This document shows, one piece after another, positions 26,642 through 34,525 of a DNA stretch of 64,000 nucleotides. This DNA is from Saprospiraceae bacterium (GTDB taxonomy: Bacteria > Bacteroidota > Bacteroidia > Chitinophagales > Saprospiraceae). A model generated the notes under the pieces. The model made no database searches. It saw nothing but the letters and a program-made list of their open reading frames with translations, and was not told the DNA's origin. Numbering within the stretch: the stretch's first letter is position 1; the number at the start of each line of letters is the position of its first letter. A program made the translations under genes and the position numbers. The stretch lies in the NCBI GenBank assembly GCA_016708265.1, contig JADJGA010000012.1, forward strand, positions 469,001-533,000, given 5' to 3'.

Positions 26642-27616
26642 CTATTTATTGATAAAATTTAGCATTAGTCTGACCATTTTATTTTTATATTTTTTTATCT
26701 CATAATAAGGTGTTCTTTCTCCTCCGAAACTTCGGTACAGTCTTTCGACTCCTGGTATCATACTGCCTTCGAAATCAAAAACGTCGACATGTTCAGATGC
26801 AGTTTTTATACTTTCCCAAATAAGTTGTTTAACTGAGTTTGTTTCTCCTGCTTCTTTTTTCATCCCTAAACCTAAAAGATATGCAGTTCCGGCATCCCAG
26901 CAAATGTATATTCCTGATATTATTTTTCCATTCCTGTCCATAGCAACCAATATTTTCCTTTGGTGGTTAGCTGAAAGAACTTGGTCAATTCTTGTCAAAG
27001 TGTCATCAGTTAAAGCCCATTTTACACTTTTTTTAAGAAGTGAATTTTTCATCAGGATAAAAACATCAAGTATATTTTCAGATTCACTTATTGTGCATTC
27101 ATTTTCAGTAGCTCTGATCTGACGTTTTAAAGTATTTGTAAATCCTGCCCACAAGGAATCATGATTTTTGATATTTTTTAGTAAATAGGTATACCTTGTA
27201 GTCTGCACATAATTTTTATTGTAAAAAGGATACCAGTTTGTAAAATCTATTCTGAAATTGTGGTGTTGAAACAGGAAGTGACCCGGCAAATCAGTTATTA
27301 TATTATAAGCGTGTTCATTTTCAAAAGAATATATCGAAGTTCGTTTGCTTATATCTGTAGGGTAAAAATAAATAATACCCAGATAAGGAGTCAATAGAGG
27401 CTGTAAAGATAACAGATTCATATACTTTTTTAACCTGGAGAAAGGCATAATGGCAGTAATATTACCATTTTTATCATTAGAAATAGCTATATCCCAATTT
27501 CCGGAAGTTACAATATCAAGCCACCATGGTTGGTGAAAGAGAGGAATATCCATTCTTCTAGAGCAAAATGATATGTATTTTTCTTTGTTTTCCAAGAAAT
27601 TTAAAATTTTATGCAA
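26642..27616 (-). CDS. GNAT/FemAB-like acyltransferase family protein
   Basis: 324 residues. Family-like blocks: IPLFHQPWWLDIV near 23-36, KRQIRATENECTI in the middle, GKIISGIYICWD with LLGLGMKKEAGETNSVKQLI, and VFDFEGSMIPGVERLYRSFG near the end. The last two recall the acetyl-CoA/aminoacyl transferase fold of FemAB-like proteins acting in cell-wall or polysaccharide synthesis. The start is a TTG at 27616. The first internal ATG (27553) lies just before IPLF and would remove residues that look native, so I keep TTG. Stop and holB start are 2 bases apart. Confidence 0.65.
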   Translation of the reverse strand: MHKILNFLENKEKYISFCSRRMDIPLFHQPWWLDIVTSGNWDIAISNDKNGNITAIMPFSRLKKYMNLLSLQPLLTPYLGIIYFYPTDISKRTSIYSFENEHAYNIITDLPGHFLFQHHNFRIDFTNWYPFYNKNYVQTTRYTYLLKNIKNHDSLWAGFTNTLKRQIRATENECTISESENILDVFILMKNSLLKKSVKWALTDDTLTRIDQVLSANHQRKILVAMDRNGKIISGIYICWDAGTAYLLGLGMKKEAGETNSVKQLIWESIKTASEHVDVFDFEGSMIPGVERLYRSFGGERTPYYEIKKYKNKMVRLMLNFINK

Positions 27617-27723
27617 TTATACTGAAATTTTTGAAACTTTATTTAAAGAAAATGGGTTAAGACCTATTAAATTCAGGATTTTAATCATTCTGATTTATTT
27701 TATTAAAAAAATAGTTGGTTTTA

Positions 27724-27755
27724 TTTGAAATTGAAAAATCAAATTGTTTATTTTG
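27724..27755 (+). promoter_or_regulatory. Promoter of acpP
   Basis: TTTG at 27724-27727 and TTATTTTG at 27748-27755, 20 bases apart, approximate the Bacteroidota promoter TTTG-N19-TAnnTTTG. The start codon of acpP follows 27 bases downstream. Confidence 0.55.
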
Positions 27756-27781
27756 CACCCTCATTAAAAAATTAAAAAATT

Positions 27782-28018
27782 ATGTCATCAGTTGCAGACA
27801 AAGTAAAAAAGATTATCGTAGATAAATTAGGAGTAGATGAAGCAGAAGTTACTCCTGAATCAAGTTTCACAAATGACCTGGGAGCAGATTCATTGGATAC
27901 AGTTGAATTGATCATGGAATTCGAAAACGAATTTGGTCTTTCAATACCTGATGATCAGGCTGAAAAAATTCAGACCGTCGGTGATGCTATAAAATATATT
28001 GAAGATAATTTAGCTTAG
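27782..28018 (+). CDS. acpP: Acyl carrier protein
   Basis: 78 residues, acidic, with the phosphopantetheine attachment site GADSLDTVELIM (Ser37). It carries growing acyl chains in fatty-acid synthesis. The usual neighbours (fabF, rnc) are not visible; it stands alone with its own promoter and converges on aroD. Confidence 0.97.
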   Translation: MSSVADKVKKIIVDKLGVDEAEVTPESSFTNDLGADSLDTVELIMEFENEFGLSIPDDQAEKIQTVGDAIKYIEDNLA

Positions 28019-28058
28019 TTTTCATTTACCGTATGCCGGTAATTTAAATGATATGATT

Positions 28059-28112
28059 TGCAATATTCATAATAGACCATCAGAATAATGGTATTCTATT
28101 GTGGATATTGCA
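28059..28112. terminator. Long imperfect hairpin between acpP and aroD
   Basis: TGCAATATTCATAATAGACCAT (the 22 bases at 28059-28080) folds back on 28088-28112 around a 7-base loop, with two wobble pairs and a short bulge. The right arm overlaps the last six codons and stop of aroD. It has no T run, so it may be an attenuator-like barrier or mRNA stabiliser rather than a classical terminator. Confidence 0.5.
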
Positions 28113-28722
28113 TCATTTCTTCTAAAGTCATTTGTCCTGAGGCTGTCTGACACCTTTCAGTTCTAACATACGTAAACGGAGCTCCATAAGAAAGGCATTT
28201 CACTCTTGTTGGTTTCCCTATAACACCCATATTGAAGGCTATAAGTTTATCATAGGTATTATATAAGCCCATCACCCTTTCATTATCCGACTCATTTCGT
28301 GCTGAAAATACCAGTTTTATAATATCGGGTTTATATGATCTGATGCTTTCAATAATCGATCTGATCCATTCATTATCAGGAGTTTTATCGTGATCATGGA
28401 CAGAAATTATTATTTTTTTATTATGAGCCCTTGCATAATCTATAAGTTCTTTCCTTAAAGACTCACTATCATTTAAAAAGTCAATATCGATCCAGGCTGC
28501 TCCTGACTTCATCGCTTTGATTAAATATTTCTTGCGGATTTTATCATTATATATTTCTGATTTCCTGAATGTCGCTATGAGATTATCATGTTGACTGAAT
28601 ACTTGTTCAAGCTGCTCTTTTTTAAAATTGCAAAGATCAAGTCTTATCTCAGCAATCTCAAAATTTTTAATTTCTGAAATTACAAATTCAATATCCTTAT
28701 CTCCTATACTAAGACAATACAT
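28096..28722 (-). CDS. aroD: 3-dehydroquinate dehydratase, type I
   Basis: 208 residues. The type I enzyme dehydrates 3-dehydroquinate to 3-dehydroshikimate through a Schiff base. Visible active-site residues: Glu25 and Arg27 in AEIRLDL, His109 in SVHDHDKTP, and the Schiff-base Lys136 in DIIKLVFSA; TERCQTASGQM closes the C-terminus. Slightly short for the family (about 220-250) but complete. A diverged relic of the same gene lies at 31154-31271, beyond the WG-repeat gene. Confidence 0.93.
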   Translation of the reverse strand: MYCLSIGDKDIEFVISEIKNFEIAEIRLDLCNFKKEQLEQVFSQHDNLIATFRKSEIYNDKIRKKYLIKAMKSGAAWIDIDFLNDSESLRKELIDYARAHNKKIIISVHDHDKTPDNEWIRSIIESIRSYKPDIIKLVFSARNESDNERVMGLYNTYDKLIAFNMGVIGKPTRVKCLSYGAPFTYVRTERCQTASGQMTLEEMMQYPQ

Positions 28723-28833
28723 AAATCTGATGATTTAATTTTTGTACTTCACTTTTAAAACTTCAATCAAAGTTTTTAACATTTAATTGTTTCAAATGTT
28801 TTTATCTTAAAATGGAACATTTTTTATTAATAA

Positions 28834-29010
28834 CCCTGCTTTCCGAAGTTTCCAAAACTTCGGACAAATATTAACTATCACCTTGTACTTTTTTTGTCAA
28901 AAATAACTAAACATTATATTTTTCAAAATATTTATGTGAAGTTGTACAGAAAAAAAAACTAATCAAATTGACAATATGCGTCGTAAGTTATGCAAACTTA
29001 CGACAGCGGA
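28834..29010. repeat. 177-bp direct repeat with hairpin ends, copy 1
   Basis: Almost identical to 30978-31153, in the same orientation. The left end carries a perfect hairpin (TCCGAAGTTT, loop CCA, AAACTTCGGA) and the right end another (GTCGTAAGTT, ATGCA loop, AACTTACGAC), then AGCGGA. No protein frame is evident. Short elements with a palindrome at each end resemble non-autonomous relatives of IS200/IS605 or REP/RAYT elements; no transposase is in the window. Confidence 0.8.
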
Positions 29011-29060
29011 AGATGCAAAACCATTGAAAATAATCTAAAATTACCTCTTTTTAAACAGCC

Positions 29061-29231
29061 TCAGCGCGGAAATTCATTACCCAAGGCAATACCTTTATAA
29101 TCCGGCATATCAGTTAAATATCTTTTACCGTCATTTGCAATAAGTTTCAGTTGGGTAGTAGCACTAACCAAGTCATTTTTTTCTTTTTTTAACTTTGCTT
29201 TTGTACTCTCTGCATAATTTATCCAATTCAT
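29061..29231 (-). CDS. Possible small protein or gene relic, 56 residues
   Basis: Starting at the ATG at 29231 the frame encodes 56 residues (MNWINYAESTKAKLKKEKND, ... KRYLTDMPDYKGIALGNEF). The frame can be extended to a TTG at 29282 that overlaps the WG gene end. It is Lys-rich, helical, without signal peptide or known motif. It lies 41 bases downstream of the WG-repeat gene, inside the segment bounded by direct repeats, and may be the remains of a longer gene. Confidence 0.3.
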   Translation of the reverse strand: MNWINYAESTKAKLKKEKNDLVSATTQLKLIANDGKRYLTDMPDYKGIALGNEFPR

Positions 29232-29272
29232 CCCACACACTAATAAATTTAAATTGTTAACATAATTTTTAA

Positions 29273-30670
29273 TTACTGGCAATCTTCAACACATTCTCCT
29301 TTTTTATCAATTGAAAAATATTTATTCTTTAATTTGACTCTTACTTTCCCTTTGTAAAAACTCGTTCCGTATTCATAAATCATTGGGATGACTAATTCTC
29401 CAAATTCATTAACATAACCACATTTGTCTTTTAGAACTACCTTTGCCATTCCATCAGAAAATGATTCTGTATTATCAAATTTAATTGGTAGGATTACATT
29501 CCCATTTTTATTAATAAACCCATATTTACCATTCATTCTCACCTTGGCAAATCCTTCTGAAAATGATTCACCATAATCATATTCCAAATTAATTTTTTCT
29601 ATTCCATCCTTAGTGATATAACCATATTTATTATGTAATTTTACCAAAGCAAAGCCTCCATTAAATGATTCTACGTAATCATATTTTGGTTCAATAACCA
29701 TACTGCCCGAATTGTCAATAAACCCGTATTTGTTGTCCACTGCAACTAATGCTAATTTTTCTTTAAAAGAACTTGCATCATCAAATTGTAAAGGTATAAC
29801 TTCTTCTCCTCGTGTATTAATAAATCCTAATTTTTGATTAATTCCAACTAACGCTAATCCTTCTGAAAAATAATCAGCATAATTATATTTAGCTTTTATT
29901 ATTTCAGCACCAGTTGTATCAATAAACCCAACTCTATTATTTTTTTGAACCATAGCTAAACCATTTTCAAATTGATATAAATTATCATATAAAATAGTAG
30001 TTATTTCCTTACCAAAAATATTTACAAAACTATACATTCCATTTCTTCTAACAATAGCAAAACCATTAATAAAACTTGTTGCATAATCATAAATTATAGG
30101 GGTTAATTCATTTCCTAAATTATCAATATATCCATATTTTTCATTAAACTCTACAAGTGCACAACCTTCATTAAAATTAAAAATTTCATCATATTTAGGA
30201 GAGAGAATTAAATTACCGTATTTATCTAAAAGCCCATTCATTTTGTTATTTTTAAAAATTGCAATGCCATTTTTAAAATCTTGAACAAAGTCAAAATTAA
30301 AAGGAATAACAATTTCTCCAGATTTATTAATATAACCATATTTACCACCAATTGAAACTGCAGCCAATCCTTCTGAAAAATCTGAAGCATAATCATATTG
30401 AAATAGAATAACAATTTCTCCACAGATATTAATATAACCACATTTGCCGTCAATTGATACTAGAGCCAATCCTTCTGAAAAATCTGAAGCATAATCAAAT
30501 TGTAAAGGGATTATTATGCTATCATTATTATCTTTAAATCCATATTTACATTTATGTTCAAAAGCTATTAAGTTACCTAAATTTTTCGATTCAATACAGC
30601 TAGTTTGTGAAAAAACATGAACTTGAAAAAGAATTAAAATTAAATTTAAAAGAAATAAAGCTTTTAACAT
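29273..30670 (-). CDS. Secreted WG-repeat protein
   Basis: 465 residues with a signal peptide (cleaved near HVFSQ). The rest is about twelve tandem WG-type beta repeats of 33-35 residues with the pattern KYGYIN..G..VIP..YDYA..FSEGLA.V. WG repeats form a beta-structure of unknown ligand, often on the cell surface. The gene is strikingly AT-rich, even compared with its neighbours, and the whole segment is bracketed by two 177-bp direct repeats. This suggests an acquired cassette. A -7 box lies at 30735-30742. Confidence 0.88.
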   Translation of the reverse strand: MLKALFLLNLILILFQVHVFSQTSCIESKNLGNLIAFEHKCKYGFKDNNDSIIIPLQFDYASDFSEGLALVSIDGKCGYINICGEIVILFQYDYASDFSEGLAAVSIGGKYGYINKSGEIVIPFNFDFVQDFKNGIAIFKNNKMNGLLDKYGNLILSPKYDEIFNFNEGCALVEFNEKYGYIDNLGNELTPIIYDYATSFINGFAIVRRNGMYSFVNIFGKEITTILYDNLYQFENGLAMVQKNNRVGFIDTTGAEIIKAKYNYADYFSEGLALVGINQKLGFINTRGEEVIPLQFDDASSFKEKLALVAVDNKYGFIDNSGSMVIEPKYDYVESFNGGFALVKLHNKYGYITKDGIEKINLEYDYGESFSEGFAKVRMNGKYGFINKNGNVILPIKFDNTESFSDGMAKVVLKDKCGYVNEFGELVIPMIYEYGTSFYKGKVRVKLKNKYFSIDKKGECVEDCQ

Positions 30671-30734
30671 TTAAATTGATTTATTTTTTTCTTCAATTTT
30701 ATTATTTTGTGCTAAATAACTTACCTATATGACA

Positions 30735-30742
30735 CAAAAATA
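30735..30742 (-). promoter_or_regulatory. TATTTTTG -7 box of the WG-repeat gene
   Basis: A perfect TAnnTTTG match on the minus strand 64 bases before the ATG at 30670. Confidence 0.45.
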
Positions 30743-30888
30743 CACAATATAACCTCTTTTCACAAGTAAAATCAGAATATTCTTATGTTTTATCCTTTTT
30801 ATAGCTTAAAAGATAATTTCAATAAAGCAATATTCACTTTTTATATAAACAATTTTTTCAGATTATGGACATCTAATTCATTTATCCT

Positions 30889-30896
30889 TAAATTTG
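30889..30896 (+). promoter_or_regulatory. TAAATTTG -7 box of a truncated gene
   Basis: A perfect TAnnTTTG match 18 bases before the ATG at 30915, which begins a signal peptide. The promoter now drives only a gene stub and the adjoining repeat element. Confidence 0.5.
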
Positions 30897-30914
30897 CGAA
30901 TAAAAAAAATCTAT

Positions 30915-30977
30915 ATGCGGTTTATTGTTTTGCTCTTGTCCTTATTTATTTTTTCAAATAACATAAATTCACAGATT
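30915..30977 (+). pseudogene. 5-prime stub of a secreted-protein gene
   Basis: The ATG at 30915 opens a textbook signal peptide (MRFIVLLLSLFIFSNNINSQ). At residue 21-22 the sequence passes into the 177-bp repeat element, after which the frame is low-complexity read-through to 31184. A -7 box sits just upstream. So the start and promoter of a secreted protein survive while its body is gone; the repeat lies exactly at the break. Confidence 0.55.
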
Positions 30978-31153
30978 CCCTGCTGTCCAAAGTTTCCAAA
31001 ACTTCAGACAAATATTAACTATCACCTTGTACTTTTTTTGTCAAAAATAACTAAACATTATATTTTTCAAAATATTTATGTGAAGTTCTACAGAAAAAAA
31101 ACTAATCAAATTGACAATATGCGTCGTAAGTTATGCAAACTTACGACAGCGGA
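30978..31153. repeat. 177-bp direct repeat with hairpin ends, copy 2
   Basis: Same sequence as 28834-29010 apart from a few changes, mostly in the left hairpin, which is less perfect here (TGTCCAAAGTTT against AAACTTCAGAC). The right hairpin is intact. This copy is flanked by broken genes on both sides: a signal-peptide stub on the left and an aroD fragment on the right. Confidence 0.8.
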
Positions 31154-31271
31154 TTTCAGTTTGTTCAATAGAGAAATTGCATAAGTCCAGTCTTATTTCT
31201 GCAATTTTGTATTTCTTAATTTCAGATATGACAGTTTTAAAATCCTGGTTTCCTATACTAAGACAATACTT
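31154..31271 (-). pseudogene. Relic of a second aroD gene (N-terminal 39 codons)
   Basis: Read on the minus strand this gives KYCLSIGNQDFKTVISEIKK and continues IAEIRLDLCNFSIEQTE. It matches the first 39 residues of the intact AroD at 28096-28722 at 27 of 39 positions. The start codon is AAG instead of ATG, and the frame runs into the 177-bp repeat and a stop. The nucleotide differences include many synonymous ones, so it is an old paralogue or the original gene, not a recent copy. It starts 11 bases after the TolB-like gene. Confidence 0.75.
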
Positions 31272-31282
31272 GTTTTCTTCCT

Positions 31283-32437
31283 TTATTCTTTCCATTCTGC
31301 TAAAAACAAGTTTGTATCTCTTGTACCACCATTGTTTCTGTTTGAAGCGAATACTAGGAATTTGCCATTATTTGAAAATACCGGAAAAGATTCAAAAACG
31401 TGACCAAAAGTAATTTGCTCCAATCCTGTACCATCAGTATTTATCATGAATAAATGAAATGGGAATCCCGTTTTAGATTTATGATTGGACGAAAAGATGA
31501 TTTTTTTGCCTGAGGGATGAAAGAATGGTGACCAGTTGGCATTGCCAAGATTGGTTAATTGCCTTAATTTGCTGCCATCAGCATTGCATATAAATAATTC
31601 CATGTCAGTAGGTTCTACCAGATTTCGAGCCAGAAGATCCTTATATTTTTTTATCGCTTCAGGGGTTTTTGGCCTGGAAGCTCTGAAAATAATCTGATTT
31701 CCTTCCGGAGAGAAGAAAGCTCCACCATCATAACCAAGATCATAAGTTATTTGCTGCAATCCACTTCCATCAATATTCATAGTCCACAATTCAAGATCAC
31801 CTGTTCTGTCAGATGTAAATACAATTTTATCACCTTTGGGAGAGACAGTAGCTTCTGCATCATATCCTTTAAGGTATGTAAGCTTTCTTTTGATATTTCC
31901 TTTAAGGTCAGCAATATAAATATCAAAATCTGGATAAATACCCCAAACATACCCCTCTGTTCTTTGTGGTTCGGGCGGACAAAGTTCAGAGCCTTCATGT
32001 GTAGAAGCATACAAAATCAAACTGTCACCAGGTAAAAAATAACTGCATGTTGTTCTGCCTTTTCCGGTACTGACAAGGGCAGCTTTTTTTCCTGGAGATC
32101 CTACGCCTTTAAAAGCATCCATTAAATAAATCTGATCGCATTTATCACCCCAGTTTTCGTTTCTGGCCTGGAAGACCAGTTTATTGTCGTTGAAACTCCA
32201 GTAACCTTCAGCATTATCACCTTTAAAAGTAAGTTGTTTGACTGTTTTAAAATACTTTTCTTCAGGATACTTAAGATCTTTCAGATCTGAATCATTTTCT
32301 ATATTATAATTTTGTCCCTGATAATTCACCTGTGAATCTGATGTTTTGGTTTTTGTGTCAACTTTGATCTGTTTTTTAGAAACCGAACAAGAACCAAAAA
32401 AAATAATAGTCAGAATTAAATAAAGATAAATTTTCAT
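31283..32437 (-). CDS. TolB-like PD40 beta-propeller lipoprotein
   Basis: 384 residues with a lipobox (IIFFGSCSVS, Cys17). From about 65 the chain has repeated PD40/WD40-like blades: GYWSFNDNKLVFQAR, TVSPKGDKIVFTSDRTGDLE, FFSPEGNQIIFRASR, FFHPSGKKIIFSSNH, PVFSNNGKFLVFASNRN, with IDGSGLQQIT and NTDGTGLEQIT links. Such propellers mediate protein contacts in the periplasm (as in TolB) or act as peptidase-like accessory domains. An aroD relic follows directly. Confidence 0.85.
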   Translation of the reverse strand: MKIYLYLILTIIFFGSCSVSKKQIKVDTKTKTSDSQVNYQGQNYNIENDSDLKDLKYPEEKYFKTVKQLTFKGDNAEGYWSFNDNKLVFQARNENWGDKCDQIYLMDAFKGVGSPGKKAALVSTGKGRTTCSYFLPGDSLILYASTHEGSELCPPEPQRTEGYVWGIYPDFDIYIADLKGNIKRKLTYLKGYDAEATVSPKGDKIVFTSDRTGDLELWTMNIDGSGLQQITYDLGYDGGAFFSPEGNQIIFRASRPKTPEAIKKYKDLLARNLVEPTDMELFICNADGSKLRQLTNLGNANWSPFFHPSGKKIIFSSNHKSKTGFPFHLFMINTDGTGLEQITFGHVFESFPVFSNNGKFLVFASNRNNGGTRDTNLFLAEWKE

Positions 32438-32602
32438 GATTTAAGTTTTTAAATTAAGATTTTAACATTATAATATATGTTTTGTTCTTTACTGTACAAA
32501 CTATTTCTATCTTACAATTGTATCATTTCAATTATTGAATTATTATTATGATTTTCTTTTAATTAAGAAAATTGATTTACCTTCGTCCGGAAAACAAAGA
32601 AC

Positions 32603-32803
32603 ATGAAAAAATACCTTAAATATTTCCTGTTTATTATTACTGTACTTTTTATGTCGACATTCAATTCCTGTGCAAAGCAGTATGGTTGTCCTGGTGAAGA
32701 CGCCAGTATTAAAATGGATAATGACGGAAATTTGCCTACGAGAAAAGGTAAAAGCAGTTTATTTGACAAAAAAATGATAAAAAAAAGTAAAGCCCATAAG
32801 TGA
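32603..32803 (+). CDS. Small lipoprotein, 66 residues
   Basis: A signal and lipobox (MSTFNSCAKQ, Cys23) followed by a short mature chain beginning YGCPGEDASIKMDNDG and ending very basic (KKMIKKSKAHK). The QYGCPGEDA block is familiar from tiny conserved Bacteroidota lipoproteins next to recN. Function unknown. Confidence 0.7.
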   Translation: MKKYLKYFLFIITVLFMSTFNSCAKQYGCPGEDASIKMDNDGNLPTRKGKSSLFDKKMIKKSKAHK

Positions 32804-32828
32804 TTGTTTTTTAGTCAGGGAATTTTTA

Positions 32829-32836
32829 TATTTTTG
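32829..32836 (+). promoter_or_regulatory. TATTTTTG -7 box of the recN-fabI operon
   Basis: A perfect TAnnTTTG match 24 bases upstream of the recN ATG. Confidence 0.6.
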
Positions 32837-32860
32837 CAACCTTTGTTTTAATCTGTGTAA

Positions 32861-34519
32861 ATGATAAAAAACCTAAGTATAAGGAATTATGCCCTAATTG
32901 ATAAACTTGAAATGGATGTATTTCAGGGTTTTAATGTCATTACCGGTGAGACCGGTGCAGGGAAATCCATTTTACTGGGATCTCTTGAACTTGCAATGGG
33001 TAAGAGGGCAGATACAAATGTATTGTTCAATAAAGATGAGAGCTGTATTGTCGAGCTTGAATATGATATCAAAGATTACGGACTTCATGAGTTTTTCCTT
33101 GAAAATGACCTTGAGTATGCTGATGAAATAACAATAACCAGATCAATAAATCCTGCTGGAAAATCCAGGGCATTTATTAATGATGTCCCTGTCAATCTGA
33201 ATGTCCTCAAGGAATTGACAGAACAGTTAATATTAATGCACAGACAGTTCGATAATCTGGAACTAAATAAACCTGATTACCAGCTCAAAATAATTGATAA
33301 TTTTGGAGATAATGGCAAAATTCTTGATCAATATAAAATCATGTTCAATGAGTTTAAAAAGCAAAAATCAGAACTTTTAAGATTGACAGAAGAGAGAGAC
33401 AGATTTTCTCGTGAAATTCAGTTCCTTCAATTTCAGCATAACGAATTAAAATCTTCTAGACTGGATTTTGCTGAATATCAGACAAATCTTGCCTATTTGA
33501 ATAACCTGAATAATGCAGAAAATATAAAACGCACACTGTTTGCGGCCTGCAATGAACTTACAGAAGGAGAATTGTCTATAATTGGAAAATTGGAAAAACT
33601 GACTCGTGAACTTAATGCTCTTGATCTGATCGAAAAAGAGTTTTCCGAATCTAAAGAATCACTTACAGATATAATTGAGAGACTGAATGAAATTTCAAAT
33701 CATTATCTGCAGGTTGCTGAGGAATCAGATTTTGATGAAGAAAAAATATTTGAGCTCAAGGAACGTATTGACCTGATCAATGGCCTGATATTTAAGTACA
33801 AAGTCTCAGATATTAAGGCACTTATAGATATTCAGCATGGTTTGGAGTTAAAACTGGAAAAGCATTTCAATGTTGATGAGGAAATTGCCCGGCTTGGTAA
33901 CAGTCTGGAAAAGCTGAATCATGATTTAAAGAAAGTATCCAATGTATTGAATGAAAATAGAAAAAAGGCTGCACATGAATTTAGTAAGCAAATTGAAAAT
34001 ATACTGCATGAGCTTGCTCTTCCACATACAAGGTTAAAAATACAAATAGAGAACCAGGATGAGTTTACATTAAATGGTTGTGATAAGATTTCTTTTTTGT
34101 TCAGTGCAAATAAAGGTTCTGATTTTAAACTTCTTAAAGAAGTAGTTTCAGGCGGAGAACTTTCGAGACTCGCTTTGAGTATTGAATCTGCCATAGCAGG
34201 AAAAATGTCATTGCCTACCCTTATATTTGATGAAATAGAAGCCGGAATTTCCGGTGAAGTAGCCCGAAAGATGGGATTGATACTTAAGCAAATGTCAAAG
34301 AAACATCAGATTATCAACATCACACATTCCCCTCAAATAGCAGCTAAAGCTGATTTTCATTTCTTTGTGTATAAAAATTCTGACAAGAATAAAACATTTA
34401 CTAATATCACATTGTTGGACAAAGAAGGGCAAATAACCGAGCTTGCCAAAATGCTAAGCGGAGATCCTCCTACAGAAGGAGCAATAAAGAATGCAAAAGA
34501 ATTAATTGAAAACGAATAA
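32861..34519 (+). CDS. recN: DNA repair protein RecN
   Basis: 552 residues, the normal RecN length. SMC-like ATPase for double-strand-break repair: Walker A TGETGAGKSIL (about 28-38), a central coiled coil (about 155-380), the ABC signature VSGGELSRLALSIE and Walker B TLIFDEIEAGISG near the C-terminus, then the switch His in NITHSPQIAA. First gene of an operon with fabI, 6 bases apart. Confidence 0.96.
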   Translation: MIKNLSIRNYALIDKLEMDVFQGFNVITGETGAGKSILLGSLELAMGKRADTNVLFNKDESCIVELEYDIKDYGLHEFFLENDLEYADEITITRSINPAGKSRAFINDVPVNLNVLKELTEQLILMHRQFDNLELNKPDYQLKIIDNFGDNGKILDQYKIMFNEFKKQKSELLRLTEERDRFSREIQFLQFQHNELKSSRLDFAEYQTNLAYLNNLNNAENIKRTLFAACNELTEGELSIIGKLEKLTRELNALDLIEKEFSESKESLTDIIERLNEISNHYLQVAEESDFDEEKIFELKERIDLINGLIFKYKVSDIKALIDIQHGLELKLEKHFNVDEEIARLGNSLEKLNHDLKKVSNVLNENRKKAAHEFSKQIENILHELALPHTRLKIQIENQDEFTLNGCDKISFLFSANKGSDFKLLKEVVSGGELSRLALSIESAIAGKMSLPTLIFDEIEAGISGEVARKMGLILKQMSKKHQIINITHSPQIAAKADFHFFVYKNSDKNKTFTNITLLDKEGQITELAKMLSGDPPTEGAIKNAKELIENE

Positions 34520-34525
34520 TAAATT

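Noticed and set aside
30978..31184. Read-through protein of the signal-peptide stub into the repeat
   Set aside because: After residue 21 the sequence is the 177-bp repeat, identical to a noncoding copy at 28834-29010, and the read-through part is low-complexity.
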